Shown: piece after piece, positions 1 to 6,792 of the stretch
Layout: the number at the start of each line of letters is the position of its first letter
How positions within the stretch are numbered: the stretch's first letter is position 1
Source: CAYQEC01 sp964569015
GTDB taxonomy: Bacteria; Actinomycetota; Acidimicrobiia; Spongiisociales; UBA5794
NCBI GenBank assembly: GCA_964569015.1
Contig: CAZMSN010000037.1
Span: 1-19,261, forward strand
Reading direction: 5' to 3'
Length of the DNA stretch: 19,261 nucleotides
The notes under the pieces: model-generated
Seen by the model: only the letters and a program-made list of their open reading frames with translations
Database searches by the model: none
Told to the model about the DNA's origin: nothing
Program-made: the position numbers and the translations under genes

Positions 1-2
1 TG

Positions 3-215
3 CGCGCCTTCGGATACACCGACGGCGCCAACACGGATCACTTCGTCGACGACGATGATTCGATCTTCGAGCACGACATCAACCGCATCGCCGCCGCCGA
101 GGTCACCTTCGGCTGTAATCCCCCCGACAACGACCGCTACTGCCCGGAGGAGCCGGTGCAGCGGGACCAGATGGCGTCGTTCCTCAAGCGGGCTCTGAGC
201 GGCGCCGCTGGCTGA
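3..215 (+). CDS. C-terminal fragment of an SLH-repeat cell-surface protein
   Basis: The frame is open from the window edge to a TGA at 213-215, giving about 70 residues with no start inside the window. It reads as one S-layer-homology-type repeat: an 'FGYTDG..TDHFVDDD' opening, 'I.RIAAAEVTFGC' in the middle, 'NPPDNDRYCPEE', and a closing 'VQRDQMASFLKRAL'. Repeats of this form, with paired cysteines in 'GCNPP..ND.YCP', end many secreted proteins of Acidimicrobiia-like actinobacteria and are thought to anchor them to the wall; that role is family knowledge. What precedes the repeat (enzyme or structural domain) cannot be seen. The next gene starts about 50 bp downstream and probably has its own promoter. 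Confidence 0.8.
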   Translation, partial: RAFGYTDGANTDHFVDDDDSIFEHDINRIAAAEVTFGCNPPDNDRYCPEEPVQRDQMASFLKRALSGAAG

Positions 216-219
216 CCGG

Positions 220-227
220 TATACACT
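220..227 (+). promoter_or_regulatory. Candidate -10 element (TATACACT) for the dehydrogenase gene
   Basis: TATACACT lies between the SLH gene stop and the dehydrogenase start. It contains the actinobacterial TANNNT pattern as TACACT at 222-227. A start of transcription about 7 nt downstream would leave a leader of roughly 30 nt, which fits the Shine-Dalgarno seen at 254-260. No convincing -35 is visible, so the call is tentative. Confidence 0.35.
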
Positions 228-266
228 CTCCTGATCTCTCCTATGCCGCGCTCGAGGTGATTGACC

Positions 267-1562
267 ATGTCTGACCGCGCCAGCTTCTTCGCCGAGGACC
301 AGTGGACCGGGGGCGTCATCGGTCTCGGCTACGTCGGCCTGCCGCTAGCCGTCACCATGGTGAGCCACGGCCTCTCCGCCATCGGATTCGACCACTCCGA
401 AGAGAGGGTCGCCGCCCTTCGCCAGGGCATCTCGCCCGTCGAGGACGTCTCGAACGAGGAACTCGCCGGAGCACTGGAATCCGGGCTCGAGATCACCTCC
501 AACCCGGACCGGCTGGCGGACTCCGACGCGCTCTTCCTATGCGTACCGAGCCCGCTGGGCCGCAACCGGGAGCCGGATCTCTCCTACATCAGAGCCGCCG
601 CGGCGACCGTCGCCCAGGTCGTGCGGCCGGGCATGCTGATCTCCTTGGAGTCCACCACGTATCCGGGTACCACCGACGACATCCTCGTGCCGGCGGCGAC
701 CGGGGGCGGCCTCGTGCTCGACGAGGACGTCTTCGTCGCCTTCTCGCCGGAGCGGGTCTCCCCGGGCTCGGAGATGAAGACAGGGGAGATTCCCAAGGTC
801 GTCGGTGGCGTGACCCCGGTCTCGACGAACGTGGCGGCCGCCGCTTACGGGCGCATCGTCGCCGCGGTGCATCCCGTGTCCTCGGCCCGCGCCGCCGAGA
901 TGTGCAAACTCCTCGAGAACACCTACCGGGCGGTGAACATCGGGCTCATCAACGAGATGGCCCAGCTCGCCCACGAGCTCGACATCGACATCTGGGAGGT
1001 GGTGGACGCCGCCGCCACCAAGCCGTTCGGCTTCCATGCCTTTTACCCGGGCCCCGGGGTGGGCGGCCACTGCATCCCGCTCGATCCCCAGTTCCTCGCC
1101 TGGCGGGCCCGGGAAGCCAACTTCGCCACCCGCTTCATCGACCTCGCCGAGCAGATCAACACCAAGATGCCTGTGTACACGGCAGGCCGGGTAGCGGACT
1201 TGCTGAACAGCCGCGGCCTCCCCGTGTTCGGCACCCGCGTGCTCGGCGTCGGTATCGCCTACAAACCCGACATCGCCGACGATCGTGAGTCCGCCTCCAT
1301 CGAAGTGCTGCGCGAGCTCCAGCGCCGCGGAGCGCAGGTTGCGGTGCTCGATCCCGTGGTCGGCAAGGCCGGCATCGAAACACACGGTTTCGAGGTAGCC
1401 GACGCCGACGCCGGCTTCGACGGCTACCAGGTGGCGGTGATCCTCACCGACCACAGCATGCTCGACCTCGCCGCCATCGCCGCCGCGGTGCCGGTCGTGC
1501 TCGATGCCCGCGGCGCCTACCGCAAGGCCAGTCTCGATCTCCCCAACGTCGTGCCACTGTGA
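267..1562 (+). CDS. UDP-N-acetylhexosamine-type nucleotide-sugar 6-dehydrogenase
   Basis: 431 residues, the normal length for the UDP-glucose/GDP-mannose dehydrogenase family. These cytosolic enzymes oxidise the C6 hydroxyl of a nucleotide sugar to a carboxylate with two NAD+. Visible features are the N-terminal Rossmann motif GLGYVG (19-24), 'LESTTYPGTT' (127-136), the central helix 'CKLLENTYRAVNIGLINE' with Lys214 and Asn218, the catalytic Cys269 in 'GVGGHCIPLDP', and a C-terminal nucleotide-binding domain beginning near 'LGVGIAYKPD'. The ESTTYPGTT form is typical of WbpA/WecC-like enzymes acting on UDP-GlcNAc or UDP-ManNAc, so those substrates are more likely than UDP-glucose (inference). 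ATG at 267 is chosen over an in-frame TTG at 261 because a GAGGTGA ribosome-binding site ends 6 nt before it. The stop overlaps the next start (GTGA), so the glycosyltransferase is translationally coupled. Confidence 0.9.
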   Translation: MSDRASFFAEDQWTGGVIGLGYVGLPLAVTMVSHGLSAIGFDHSEERVAALRQGISPVEDVSNEELAGALESGLEITSNPDRLADSDALFLCVPSPLGRNREPDLSYIRAAAATVAQVVRPGMLISLESTTYPGTTDDILVPAATGGGLVLDEDVFVAFSPERVSPGSEMKTGEIPKVVGGVTPVSTNVAAAAYGRIVAAVHPVSSARAAEMCKLLENTYRAVNIGLINEMAQLAHELDIDIWEVVDAAATKPFGFHAFYPGPGVGGHCIPLDPQFLAWRAREANFATRFIDLAEQINTKMPVYTAGRVADLLNSRGLPVFGTRVLGVGIAYKPDIADDRESASIEVLRELQRRGAQVAVLDPVVGKAGIETHGFEVADADAGFDGYQVAVILTDHSMLDLAAIAAAVPVVLDARGAYRKASLDLPNVVPL

Positions 1563-2620
1563 ATCCTCGGCTCCTGGTGGTGACGCCGGTGCACCCGGCC
1601 GACGACCCCAGGATCCGCCGCAAGCTCATCGGCAGCCTCGCCGACGAGTGGGAAGTGACCTTTGCGACCGCGCCGCCTCCGCCGGTCGGCGTTTCCGGAC
1701 TCCGCTGGGTCCCTCTGCGGGGAGGCCGGGTCCGGCGCCACCTGGCTTCGGTCCGTATGCTCCTCTCTCGCGGCTATGACGTGGCGTCACTGCACGACCC
1801 GGAGCTGCTACCAGCGGCCCTCGTTGCACGAGCATTTCGTCGTCGCATCGTCTTCGATCTCCACGAGCATCTTCCGGCCCAGATCACCACCAAGAGATGG
1901 CTTCCACGGCCGCTACGCCGGCCGGCGGCTGCTCTCGCCGGCTGGACCCTGCGCCTGGTCGAGCGCTTCGTGCCGATCACCCTCGCCGAGCCTGGCTACC
2001 AAGCACTGTTCCGTCGCAGCCATCCGGTGTTTCCCAACTACGTGCACGATGTCCCGGCGGCGACCGGCACCCGCCGCGTTGACGGCCCGATCGTGTACCT
2101 GGGTGACGTGACCGAGGCCCGCGGTGTCGACCTCACGGTGCGCGCCCTGGGGCGTATCGACGATCCACCGGCGCTGCTGTTGATCGGTCGATGCCACGCG
2201 GACCTGGCGGCTCGCCTCCAAGAGGAAGCCGCCGCACGGGGCGTGCGGCTGGAACTGGCCGGCTACCTGTCTCACGATCGAGCGCTGCCGCTGGTCGCAG
2301 GCGCCCGGCTGGCCCTGTCCCCGCTGCTCGACCAACCCAACTACCGGGAATCGCTGCCGACCAAGGTTCTCGAGTACCTCGCGCTCGGCGTTCCCGTGGT
2401 GGCATCCGACCTCCCTGCCGTGGGCCGGCTCGCCGCCGAGGTGGAGGGGATACGCCTCTTCCCGCCGGGCGACGAGGCGGCCCTGGCGGCCGCCATCGAG
2501 AGCGCCCTCGGAGACGAGACGCTGCTGATGCAGGCGAGGGTGGCCGCCGGTGAGGTGCGGCGGCGCTTCACGTGGCCGGCCGATGAGGTGCGCGCTTTCT
2601 ACCGCAGCCTGCTCGACTGA
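1559..2620 (+). CDS. Family 4-type (GT-B fold) glycosyltransferase
   Basis: 353 residues starting with GTG, overlapping the dehydrogenase stop by 4 bp. GT-B enzymes transfer a sugar from a nucleotide donor to a membrane-bound or soluble acceptor on the cytoplasmic side. The N-terminal half ('LLVVTPVHPADDPRIRRK', then 'VASLHDPELLP' and 'VFDLHEHLP') resembles the acceptor domain of GT4 enzymes. The C-terminal half holds the donor site, with the retaining-enzyme EX7E motif formed by Glu264 and Glu272 in 'YRESLPTKVLEYLALG' followed by 'PVVASDLPA'. Coupling to a nucleotide-sugar dehydrogenase suggests it acts in the same surface-glycan pathway and may use the oxidised sugar; this is inference and neither donor nor acceptor can be read from sequence. 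Its last 22 bp overlap the 3' end of the convergent GT2 gene. Confidence 0.85.
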   Translation: MNPRLLVVTPVHPADDPRIRRKLIGSLADEWEVTFATAPPPPVGVSGLRWVPLRGGRVRRHLASVRMLLSRGYDVASLHDPELLPAALVARAFRRRIVFDLHEHLPAQITTKRWLPRPLRRPAAALAGWTLRLVERFVPITLAEPGYQALFRRSHPVFPNYVHDVPAATGTRRVDGPIVYLGDVTEARGVDLTVRALGRIDDPPALLLIGRCHADLAARLQEEAAARGVRLELAGYLSHDRALPLVAGARLALSPLLDQPNYRESLPTKVLEYLALGVPVVASDLPAVGRLAAEVEGIRLFPPGDEAALAAAIESALGDETLLMQARVAAGEVRRRFTWPADEVRAFYRSLLD

Positions 2621-3597
2621 GGCGACGGTGCCCGCCCGAAGAGGAAACCGCCGCCCCAGGCCAGGTGCATGATCGCCACCGCCACCGGGAACAGCAGCAC
2701 GGCCGGGTCTCGCCGCCGCACGGCCTGGACGACGGTGGCACCGACGAGGAGAGCTCCGTAGGTGGACGGCACCACGAGCGCCCACTCCCGCACCGGGGTG
2801 AGGGCGAGGACCGCTGAGCCGGCGAGTCCCACCACGAAGACGGGCGCTGCGAGCTGGCGAATCCGCAGGGATCTCGGATGTCGGCGCACCACGCGACGCT
2901 TCCACACGCCGTACTGCCAGTACTGTCGCCACAAGGCCTGCAGCGACGTGCGGGGCCGGTAGAGAACGCGAAGCTCGGGATCGAAGTAGACGATCCCGCC
3001 GGTGCTTCGGATGCGGTGATTCAGCTCGTAGTCCTGATTGCGAGCAAGCGTCTCGTCGAAGAGACCGGCCCGCTCCAGTGCCTCCCGCCGGAACGTGCCG
3101 AGGTACACGGTGTCGACCGGCCCCGGAGCGCCGCCGTAGTGAAAGCGGGAGTCGCCGACGCCGATACGCGACGACATCGCACAGGCAATCGCTCTCTGTA
3201 CGAAGCCGATGCCTTCGGCACTCTGGACGCCTCCAACATTGTCGGCCCCGGTCTGTCCCAGCATGGCGACGGCTCTCGTCACGTATCCGGGAGGGAGCTC
3301 GGCGTGGGCGTCACAGCGCACGACCACAGGCCCGGCGGAAGCCCTGATCGCCGCATTGAGCCCGGCAGGCGTGGATCGCTGCGGGTTGTCGACGAGGCGG
3401 ACCCTGGTGTCCGCGGCGGCGACGGCTTGCACGATCTCCCGGGTGCCGTCCGTGCTCATTCCGTCCGCCACTACGACCTCGAGCGTTCCCGGGTAACGCT
3501 GATCGAGGATCGAGCGCAGCGCGGCCCCGATGGTGCGTGCCCCGTTGTGGACGGGGAGCACCACCGACACCGGGGGACTCCCACCGCCCTCAGTCAC
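2599..3597 (-). CDS. ExoA-like family 2 membrane glycosyltransferase
   Basis: 332 residues from GTG at 3597. The N-terminal GT-A domain opens with 'VSVVLPVHNGARTIG' (from residue 10), has the nucleotide/metal site 'CDAHAE' (95-100) in the DXD position, and the acceptor-side 'NQDYELNHRI' (about 187-196) that carries the catalytic acid. Three hydrophobic stretches follow (about 249-267, 272-292, 299-320), so the protein is membrane-anchored through its C-terminus. Layout and motifs match ExoA-type enzymes that extend lipid-linked exopolysaccharide units. An in-frame ATG at 3636 would add 13 residues (three Trp among them) lying outside the family domain, so GTG is preferred. That GTG overlaps the stop of a 34-codon reading frame (GTGACTGA). 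The 3' end overlaps the convergent GT4 gene by 22 bp. Confidence 0.85.
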   Translation of the reverse strand: MTEGGGSPPVSVVLPVHNGARTIGAALRSILDQRYPGTLEVVVADGMSTDGTREIVQAVAAADTRVRLVDNPQRSTPAGLNAAIRASAGPVVVRCDAHAELPPGYVTRAVAMLGQTGADNVGGVQSAEGIGFVQRAIACAMSSRIGVGDSRFHYGGAPGPVDTVYLGTFRREALERAGLFDETLARNQDYELNHRIRSTGGIVYFDPELRVLYRPRTSLQALWRQYWQYGVWKRRVVRRHPRSLRIRQLAAPVFVVGLAGSAVLALTPVREWALVVPSTYGALLVGATVVQAVRRRDPAVLLFPVAVAIMHLAWGGGFLFGRAPSPQSSRLR

Positions 3598-3694
3598 GGT
3601 CCACCGCCACTGCCAGGGCGAGGCGTTCCATCTCACGCTGCCGGCGGAGAGTCCGATCCCACCGGCGGAAGTCGATGTGAATCCGATCAGTCAT
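3590..3694 (-). CDS. Possible 34-residue leader peptide coupled to the GT2 gene
   Basis: A short frame from ATG at 3694 to TGA at 3590 encodes a very basic peptide (opening MTDRIHIDFRRWDR). Two things raise it above chance. A TACCCT hexamer ends 7 nt before the ATG, the spacing of a leaderless transcript. Its stop overlaps the preferred GTG of the GT2 gene as GTGACTGA, the geometry of translational coupling. No homolog or function is recognised. If real, it may simply load ribosomes onto the glycosyltransferase gene, which has no strong Shine-Dalgarno. If GT2 instead starts at the in-frame ATG at 3636, this frame is spurious. Confidence 0.3.
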   Translation of the reverse strand: MTDRIHIDFRRWDRTLRRQREMERLALAVAVDRD

Positions 3695-3701
3695 CGCCGG
3701 C

Positions 3702-3707
3702 AGGGTA
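3702..3707 (-). promoter_or_regulatory. Candidate leaderless -10 (TACCCT) ahead of the micro-ORF/GT2 unit
   Basis: Read on the minus strand, TACCCT is followed after 7 nt by ATG at 3694. It lies in the 77-bp gap after the korB stop, so the GT2 unit could be transcribed separately from korAB. No recognisable -35 is present. Confidence 0.3.
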
Positions 3708-3771
3708 ACGGGGTTCGCCGCCGTCGGGCCGGCACGGGTGGCGGCACGTCGCACTCGCGCCTGGCGCCTGG

Positions 3772-4788
3772 CTATTCGATGGTCCAGGTGCCGTTGACCC
3801 TCACGAGGTCGGCGAGGACCCCGGGACCGTGTTCCTGGCGCGCTCGGTCGATGCGTTCGCTCATCACTTCCTCGTAGGTGGGCCGCGGCACGTCGCGGAA
3901 GATGCCGACGGGGGTGGGCCCGTGGGGTCCGTGGGAGAGGCGGCTCAGCGCAAAGGCCGGGCCCGGATCCGGATTGGTCGGGTCGTGCACGGTGATGGCT
4001 TCGATGCCGACATCGGCGACATCGACGATCTCGGCGCCATCCGGCCCGATGATGACGCCCCGCTCGTGGTTCGGGCCGAACACGACCGGCTCGCCCGCCA
4101 CCAAGTCGATGCGGTTCTCGTCGCGCTGCGGGTGACCGGTGAGCTCGGTGAATGCCTTGTCGTTGAAGACGTTGCACTTCTGGTAGATCTCGATGAAGGA
4201 ACTCCCATGGTGGGCGACGGCCGCCTTGAGTACCGTCTTGGCATGGTTGCGGTCCATATCGATGGTCCGTGCGACGAAGCTGGCCTCCGCCCCCAAGGCG
4301 AGACTGACCGGGTTGAAGGGGCGCTCGATCGAGCCGATCGGGCTCGTCTTGGTTCGCATTCCCACCTCGCTGGTAGGTGAGTACTGGCCTTTGGTGAGGC
4401 CGTAGATCTGATTGTTGAACAAGAGGATGTTGAGGTTGAGATTGCGGCGCAGGGCATGGATCAGGTGGTTGCCCCCGATCGACAGCGCATCGCCGTCGCC
4501 GGTGATGACCCACACGGTCAGCTCGGGGTTGGCGACCGCGACCCCCGACGCGAATGCCGGCGCTCGTCCATGGATCGAGTGCACCCCGTAGGTGTTCATG
4601 TAGTACGGGAATCGTGACGAGCAACCGATGCCGGAGACGAAGACGTGCTTCTCGCGGTCGATGTCCAACTCGGCGAGGAGGTTCTGCACCGTCGCCAGGA
4701 TCGTGAAGTTGCCACATCCCGGGCACCAGCGGACCTCCTGGTCCGACTGGAAGTCCGCTCTCGTGTAGCGGGTGGCCGCTTTCTTCAT
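3772..4788 (-). CDS. korB: 2-oxoglutarate:ferredoxin oxidoreductase, beta subunit
   Basis: 338 residues, the thiamine-diphosphate and 4Fe-4S subunit of a two-subunit 2-oxoacid:ferredoxin oxidoreductase. Visible are the cluster ligands Cys22 and Cys25 in 'WCPGCG', Cys56 in 'GIGCSSR' and Cys205 in 'KCNVFND'. The thiamine-diphosphate/Mg motif runs from 'GDGD' (97-100) to 'NNQIYG' (125-130), and 'HGRAPAFASG' lies before it. With KorA it would oxidatively decarboxylate 2-oxoglutarate to succinyl-CoA and reduce ferredoxin in the cytosol, replacing or supplementing NAD-linked 2-oxoglutarate dehydrogenase. The start overlaps the korA stop by 4 bp (ATGA). Substrate assignment rests on overall resemblance to actinobacterial KorB; a pyruvate- or branched-chain-specific relative cannot be fully excluded. 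Confidence 0.9.
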   Translation of the reverse strand: MKKAATRYTRADFQSDQEVRWCPGCGNFTILATVQNLLAELDIDREKHVFVSGIGCSSRFPYYMNTYGVHSIHGRAPAFASGVAVANPELTVWVITGDGDALSIGGNHLIHALRRNLNLNILLFNNQIYGLTKGQYSPTSEVGMRTKTSPIGSIERPFNPVSLALGAEASFVARTIDMDRNHAKTVLKAAVAHHGSSFIEIYQKCNVFNDKAFTELTGHPQRDENRIDLVAGEPVVFGPNHERGVIIGPDGAEIVDVADVGIEAITVHDPTNPDPGPAFALSRLSHGPHGPTPVGIFRDVPRPTYEEVMSERIDRARQEHGPGVLADLVRVNGTWTIE

Positions 4789-6650
4789 GTCTCGTCCTCG
4801 AGGAGCTCGACGATCTTGTCGGAGATCTCGGCCGCCGTGAACGGAATCCCCTTGGTCTTGTCGAGGCTGATCGTGGGAACGAGGTACTCGGAGCGCAGCA
4901 GCCTCGCCAACTGGTCCCGATTGAGCTCCGGCACCAGGATCGTGTTGTAGCGATCGAGGACCTCACCGAGATCTCGCGGCAGGGGTTTGAGCCAGCGCAG
5001 GTGAACGTGAGCCGCCGGGTGGCCCGCCTTCTCGGCGTTGTTGCGGCCGGCCCGCACCGCCCCGAACGTCGAGCCCCAGCTCACGATCAAGAGCTCGGAA
5101 TCGGGGTCTCCCGTGATCTTGACAGGGGTGATGTCGTCGGCGACCCGGGCGACCTTGGCCTCCCGCAACGCCAACATGCGCTGGTGGTTCTCCGGGTCGT
5201 AGGACACGCTTCCCGTGAGATCCTGCTTCTCGAGGCCGCCGATCCGGTGCTCGAGGCCTGGGGTTCCGGGAAGCGCCCACGGCCGGGCGAGCGTCTTGGG
5301 ATTCCTCGCGTAGGGGAAGAACTCACCTTCGGGGCCGTTGGGCTCGGTCGCGAACACCGCGGGGGACTCGGCGATCTCGTCGAAATCGGGAATCAGCCAC
5401 GGCTCGGAGCTGTTGGCGACGTACCCGTCGCTCAGCAGGATCACCGGGGTCATGTACTTGACGGCGACTCGCACCGCCTCGATGGCGGCGTTGAACGCAT
5501 CTCCCGGAGACGCGGCGGCGATGACGGGGAGAGGGGCATCCCCGTGCCGGCCGTACAGTGCCATGCCGAGGTCGCCCTGCTCGACCTTGGTGGGGAGGCC
5601 CGTCGACGGGCCGGCACGTTGCACGTCCACGATCACGAGCGGCAGCTCGGTCATCACGGCCAGGCTGATGGTCTCGCTCTTCAGCGCCATGCCGGGCCCC
5701 GACGTTGTCGTCACCCCGACGTGGCCGGCGAACGACGCGCCGAGAGCCATGCAGGCGGCTGCGATCTCGTCCTCTGCCTGGATGGTGCGGATTCCGAAGT
5801 GTCTGTGACGGGCGAGGGCTTCGAGGATCGAGGTGGCGGGAGTGATCGGGTACGAGCTGAGGAAGAGCGGCCGGCCAACCGCCTCGCAACCCGCGATCAG
5901 ACCCCATGCGAGCGCTTGGTTGCCGTTGATGTTCGTATAGACACCGGGGGTGAGGTGGGCGGGGTGGATCTCGTAGGTGTGGTGGTACTCCTGGGTGGTG
6001 ATCCCGAAGTTGTACCCCGCCCGAAACGCCGCAGCGTTCCCCTTGCCCACCGGATCGTCTCCATACTTCTCCTCGATCCAGTCGAAGATGGGCTCGGTGG
6101 GACGGTTGAACATCCACGAGATGAGGCCGAGGGCGAAGAAGTTCTTGGAGCGCAGCGCAGCACGTCCGGGGACTCCGGTGCCCTTGACCGCGGCCTTGGT
6201 GAGTTCCTCCATCGGAGCAGTGAGGACGTGGTATCCCCTGAGGCTGCCATCTTCGAGCGGATTGGCGTCGTATTCCGCCTTTGCCAGGTTCCGCTCGTCG
6301 AAAGAGTCTCGGTTGATGAGAAGGAGCCCACCGGGCTGCAAGTCGCCGATGTTGACCTTGAGGGCCGCCGGGTTCATCACCACCAGGACATCGGGGCGAT
6401 CGCCGGGGGTCAGGATCTCCCAGTCTGCGATGTGCACCTGGAACGACGACACCCCGAGAAGCGTGCCGGCAGGGGCGCGGATCTCGGCCGGGTAGTCGGG
6501 GAACGTGACGAGGTCGTTGCCGAATGCCGCCGAGGCGGCTGTGAACTGTGAGCCGGCGAGCTGGATGCCGTCTCCGGAGTCACCCGCAAAACGAATGACC
6601 ACCTGATCGCGTTGTATAGGCGGAGGAATGGTGAGGGTTTTCTCTGGCAC
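4785..6650 (-). CDS. korA: 2-oxoglutarate:ferredoxin oxidoreductase, fused gamma-alpha subunit
   Basis: 621 residues. The first 200 or so form the gamma domain ('VIRFAGDSGDGIQLAGSQF', 'VMNPAAL', 'DLQPGGLLLINRDS'). The alpha domain follows, with 'INGNQALAWGLIAG' near 241 and 'SYPITPATSILEAL' (about 266-279), then 'IQAEDEIAAACMALGASFAG', 'TTTSGPGMALKSE' and 'VQRAGPSTGLPTK'. The gamma-alpha fusion and its length are those of actinobacterial KorA. It supplies the 2-oxoacid/CoA-binding half of the oxidoreductase together with KorB. Start is GTG at 6650 ('GTG CCA GAG AAA'); no strong Shine-Dalgarno precedes it. The 138-bp upstream gap holds a candidate promoter and a leader hairpin. No ferredoxin gene lies nearby, so the electron acceptor is encoded elsewhere. 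Confidence 0.9.
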   Translation of the reverse strand: MPEKTLTIPPPIQRDQVVIRFAGDSGDGIQLAGSQFTAASAAFGNDLVTFPDYPAEIRAPAGTLLGVSSFQVHIADWEILTPGDRPDVLVVMNPAALKVNIGDLQPGGLLLINRDSFDERNLAKAEYDANPLEDGSLRGYHVLTAPMEELTKAAVKGTGVPGRAALRSKNFFALGLISWMFNRPTEPIFDWIEEKYGDDPVGKGNAAAFRAGYNFGITTQEYHHTYEIHPAHLTPGVYTNINGNQALAWGLIAGCEAVGRPLFLSSYPITPATSILEALARHRHFGIRTIQAEDEIAAACMALGASFAGHVGVTTTSGPGMALKSETISLAVMTELPLVIVDVQRAGPSTGLPTKVEQGDLGMALYGRHGDAPLPVIAAASPGDAFNAAIEAVRVAVKYMTPVILLSDGYVANSSEPWLIPDFDEIAESPAVFATEPNGPEGEFFPYARNPKTLARPWALPGTPGLEHRIGGLEKQDLTGSVSYDPENHQRMLALREAKVARVADDITPVKITGDPDSELLIVSWGSTFGAVRAGRNNAEKAGHPAAHVHLRWLKPLPRDLGEVLDRYNTILVPELNRDQLARLLRSEYLVPTISLDKTKGIPFTAAEISDKIVELLEDET

Positions 6651-6683
6651 CTAGGTGCTCCAGTCCGAGACCTCTCTCGGTTG

Positions 6684-6719
6684 CTTCTGCTTGCCGTCGA
6701 CCCGTAAGGACGGCAGAAG
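6684..6719 (-). promoter_or_regulatory. Hairpin in the korA leader
   Basis: An inverted repeat TGCCGTC / GACGGCA with a 10-nt loop is enclosed by a second pair, CTTC / GAAG, with an unpaired AGCA on one side. It lies about 35 nt before the korA start and downstream of the candidate promoter, so it would be in the 5' untranslated leader. It has no T-run after it on the minus strand, which argues against a simple intrinsic terminator. A role in transcript stability or translational control is only a possibility. Confidence 0.4.
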
Positions 6720-6741
6720 TTCCCTGCGGGGCACCTGAGAC

Positions 6742-6792
6742 AGTCTATGCACATCTGGGCGTTTTTCGTGACAAGTTTTTCTGCTGTGTCAA
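6742..6792 (-). promoter_or_regulatory. Candidate korA promoter region with imperfect direct repeat
   Basis: On the minus strand TTGACA (6787-6792, overlapping the amidase stop) and TTGTCA (6769-6774) each lead into a GAAAAAC stretch, forming an imperfect direct repeat in an otherwise GC-rich genome. A TAGACT hexamer (6742-6747) follows and would start a leader of about 85-90 nt. The gap from TTGTCA to TAGACT is 21 nt, longer than the usual 16-19, so the pairing is uncertain. The repeat could equally be a binding site for a regulator. Confidence 0.35.

Noticed and set aside
5001..6551. Long plus-strand open frame of 516 codons opposite korA
   Set aside because: It is antisense to korA, low in complexity and rich in Arg/Gly/Glu, without a recognisable domain or ribosome-binding site.
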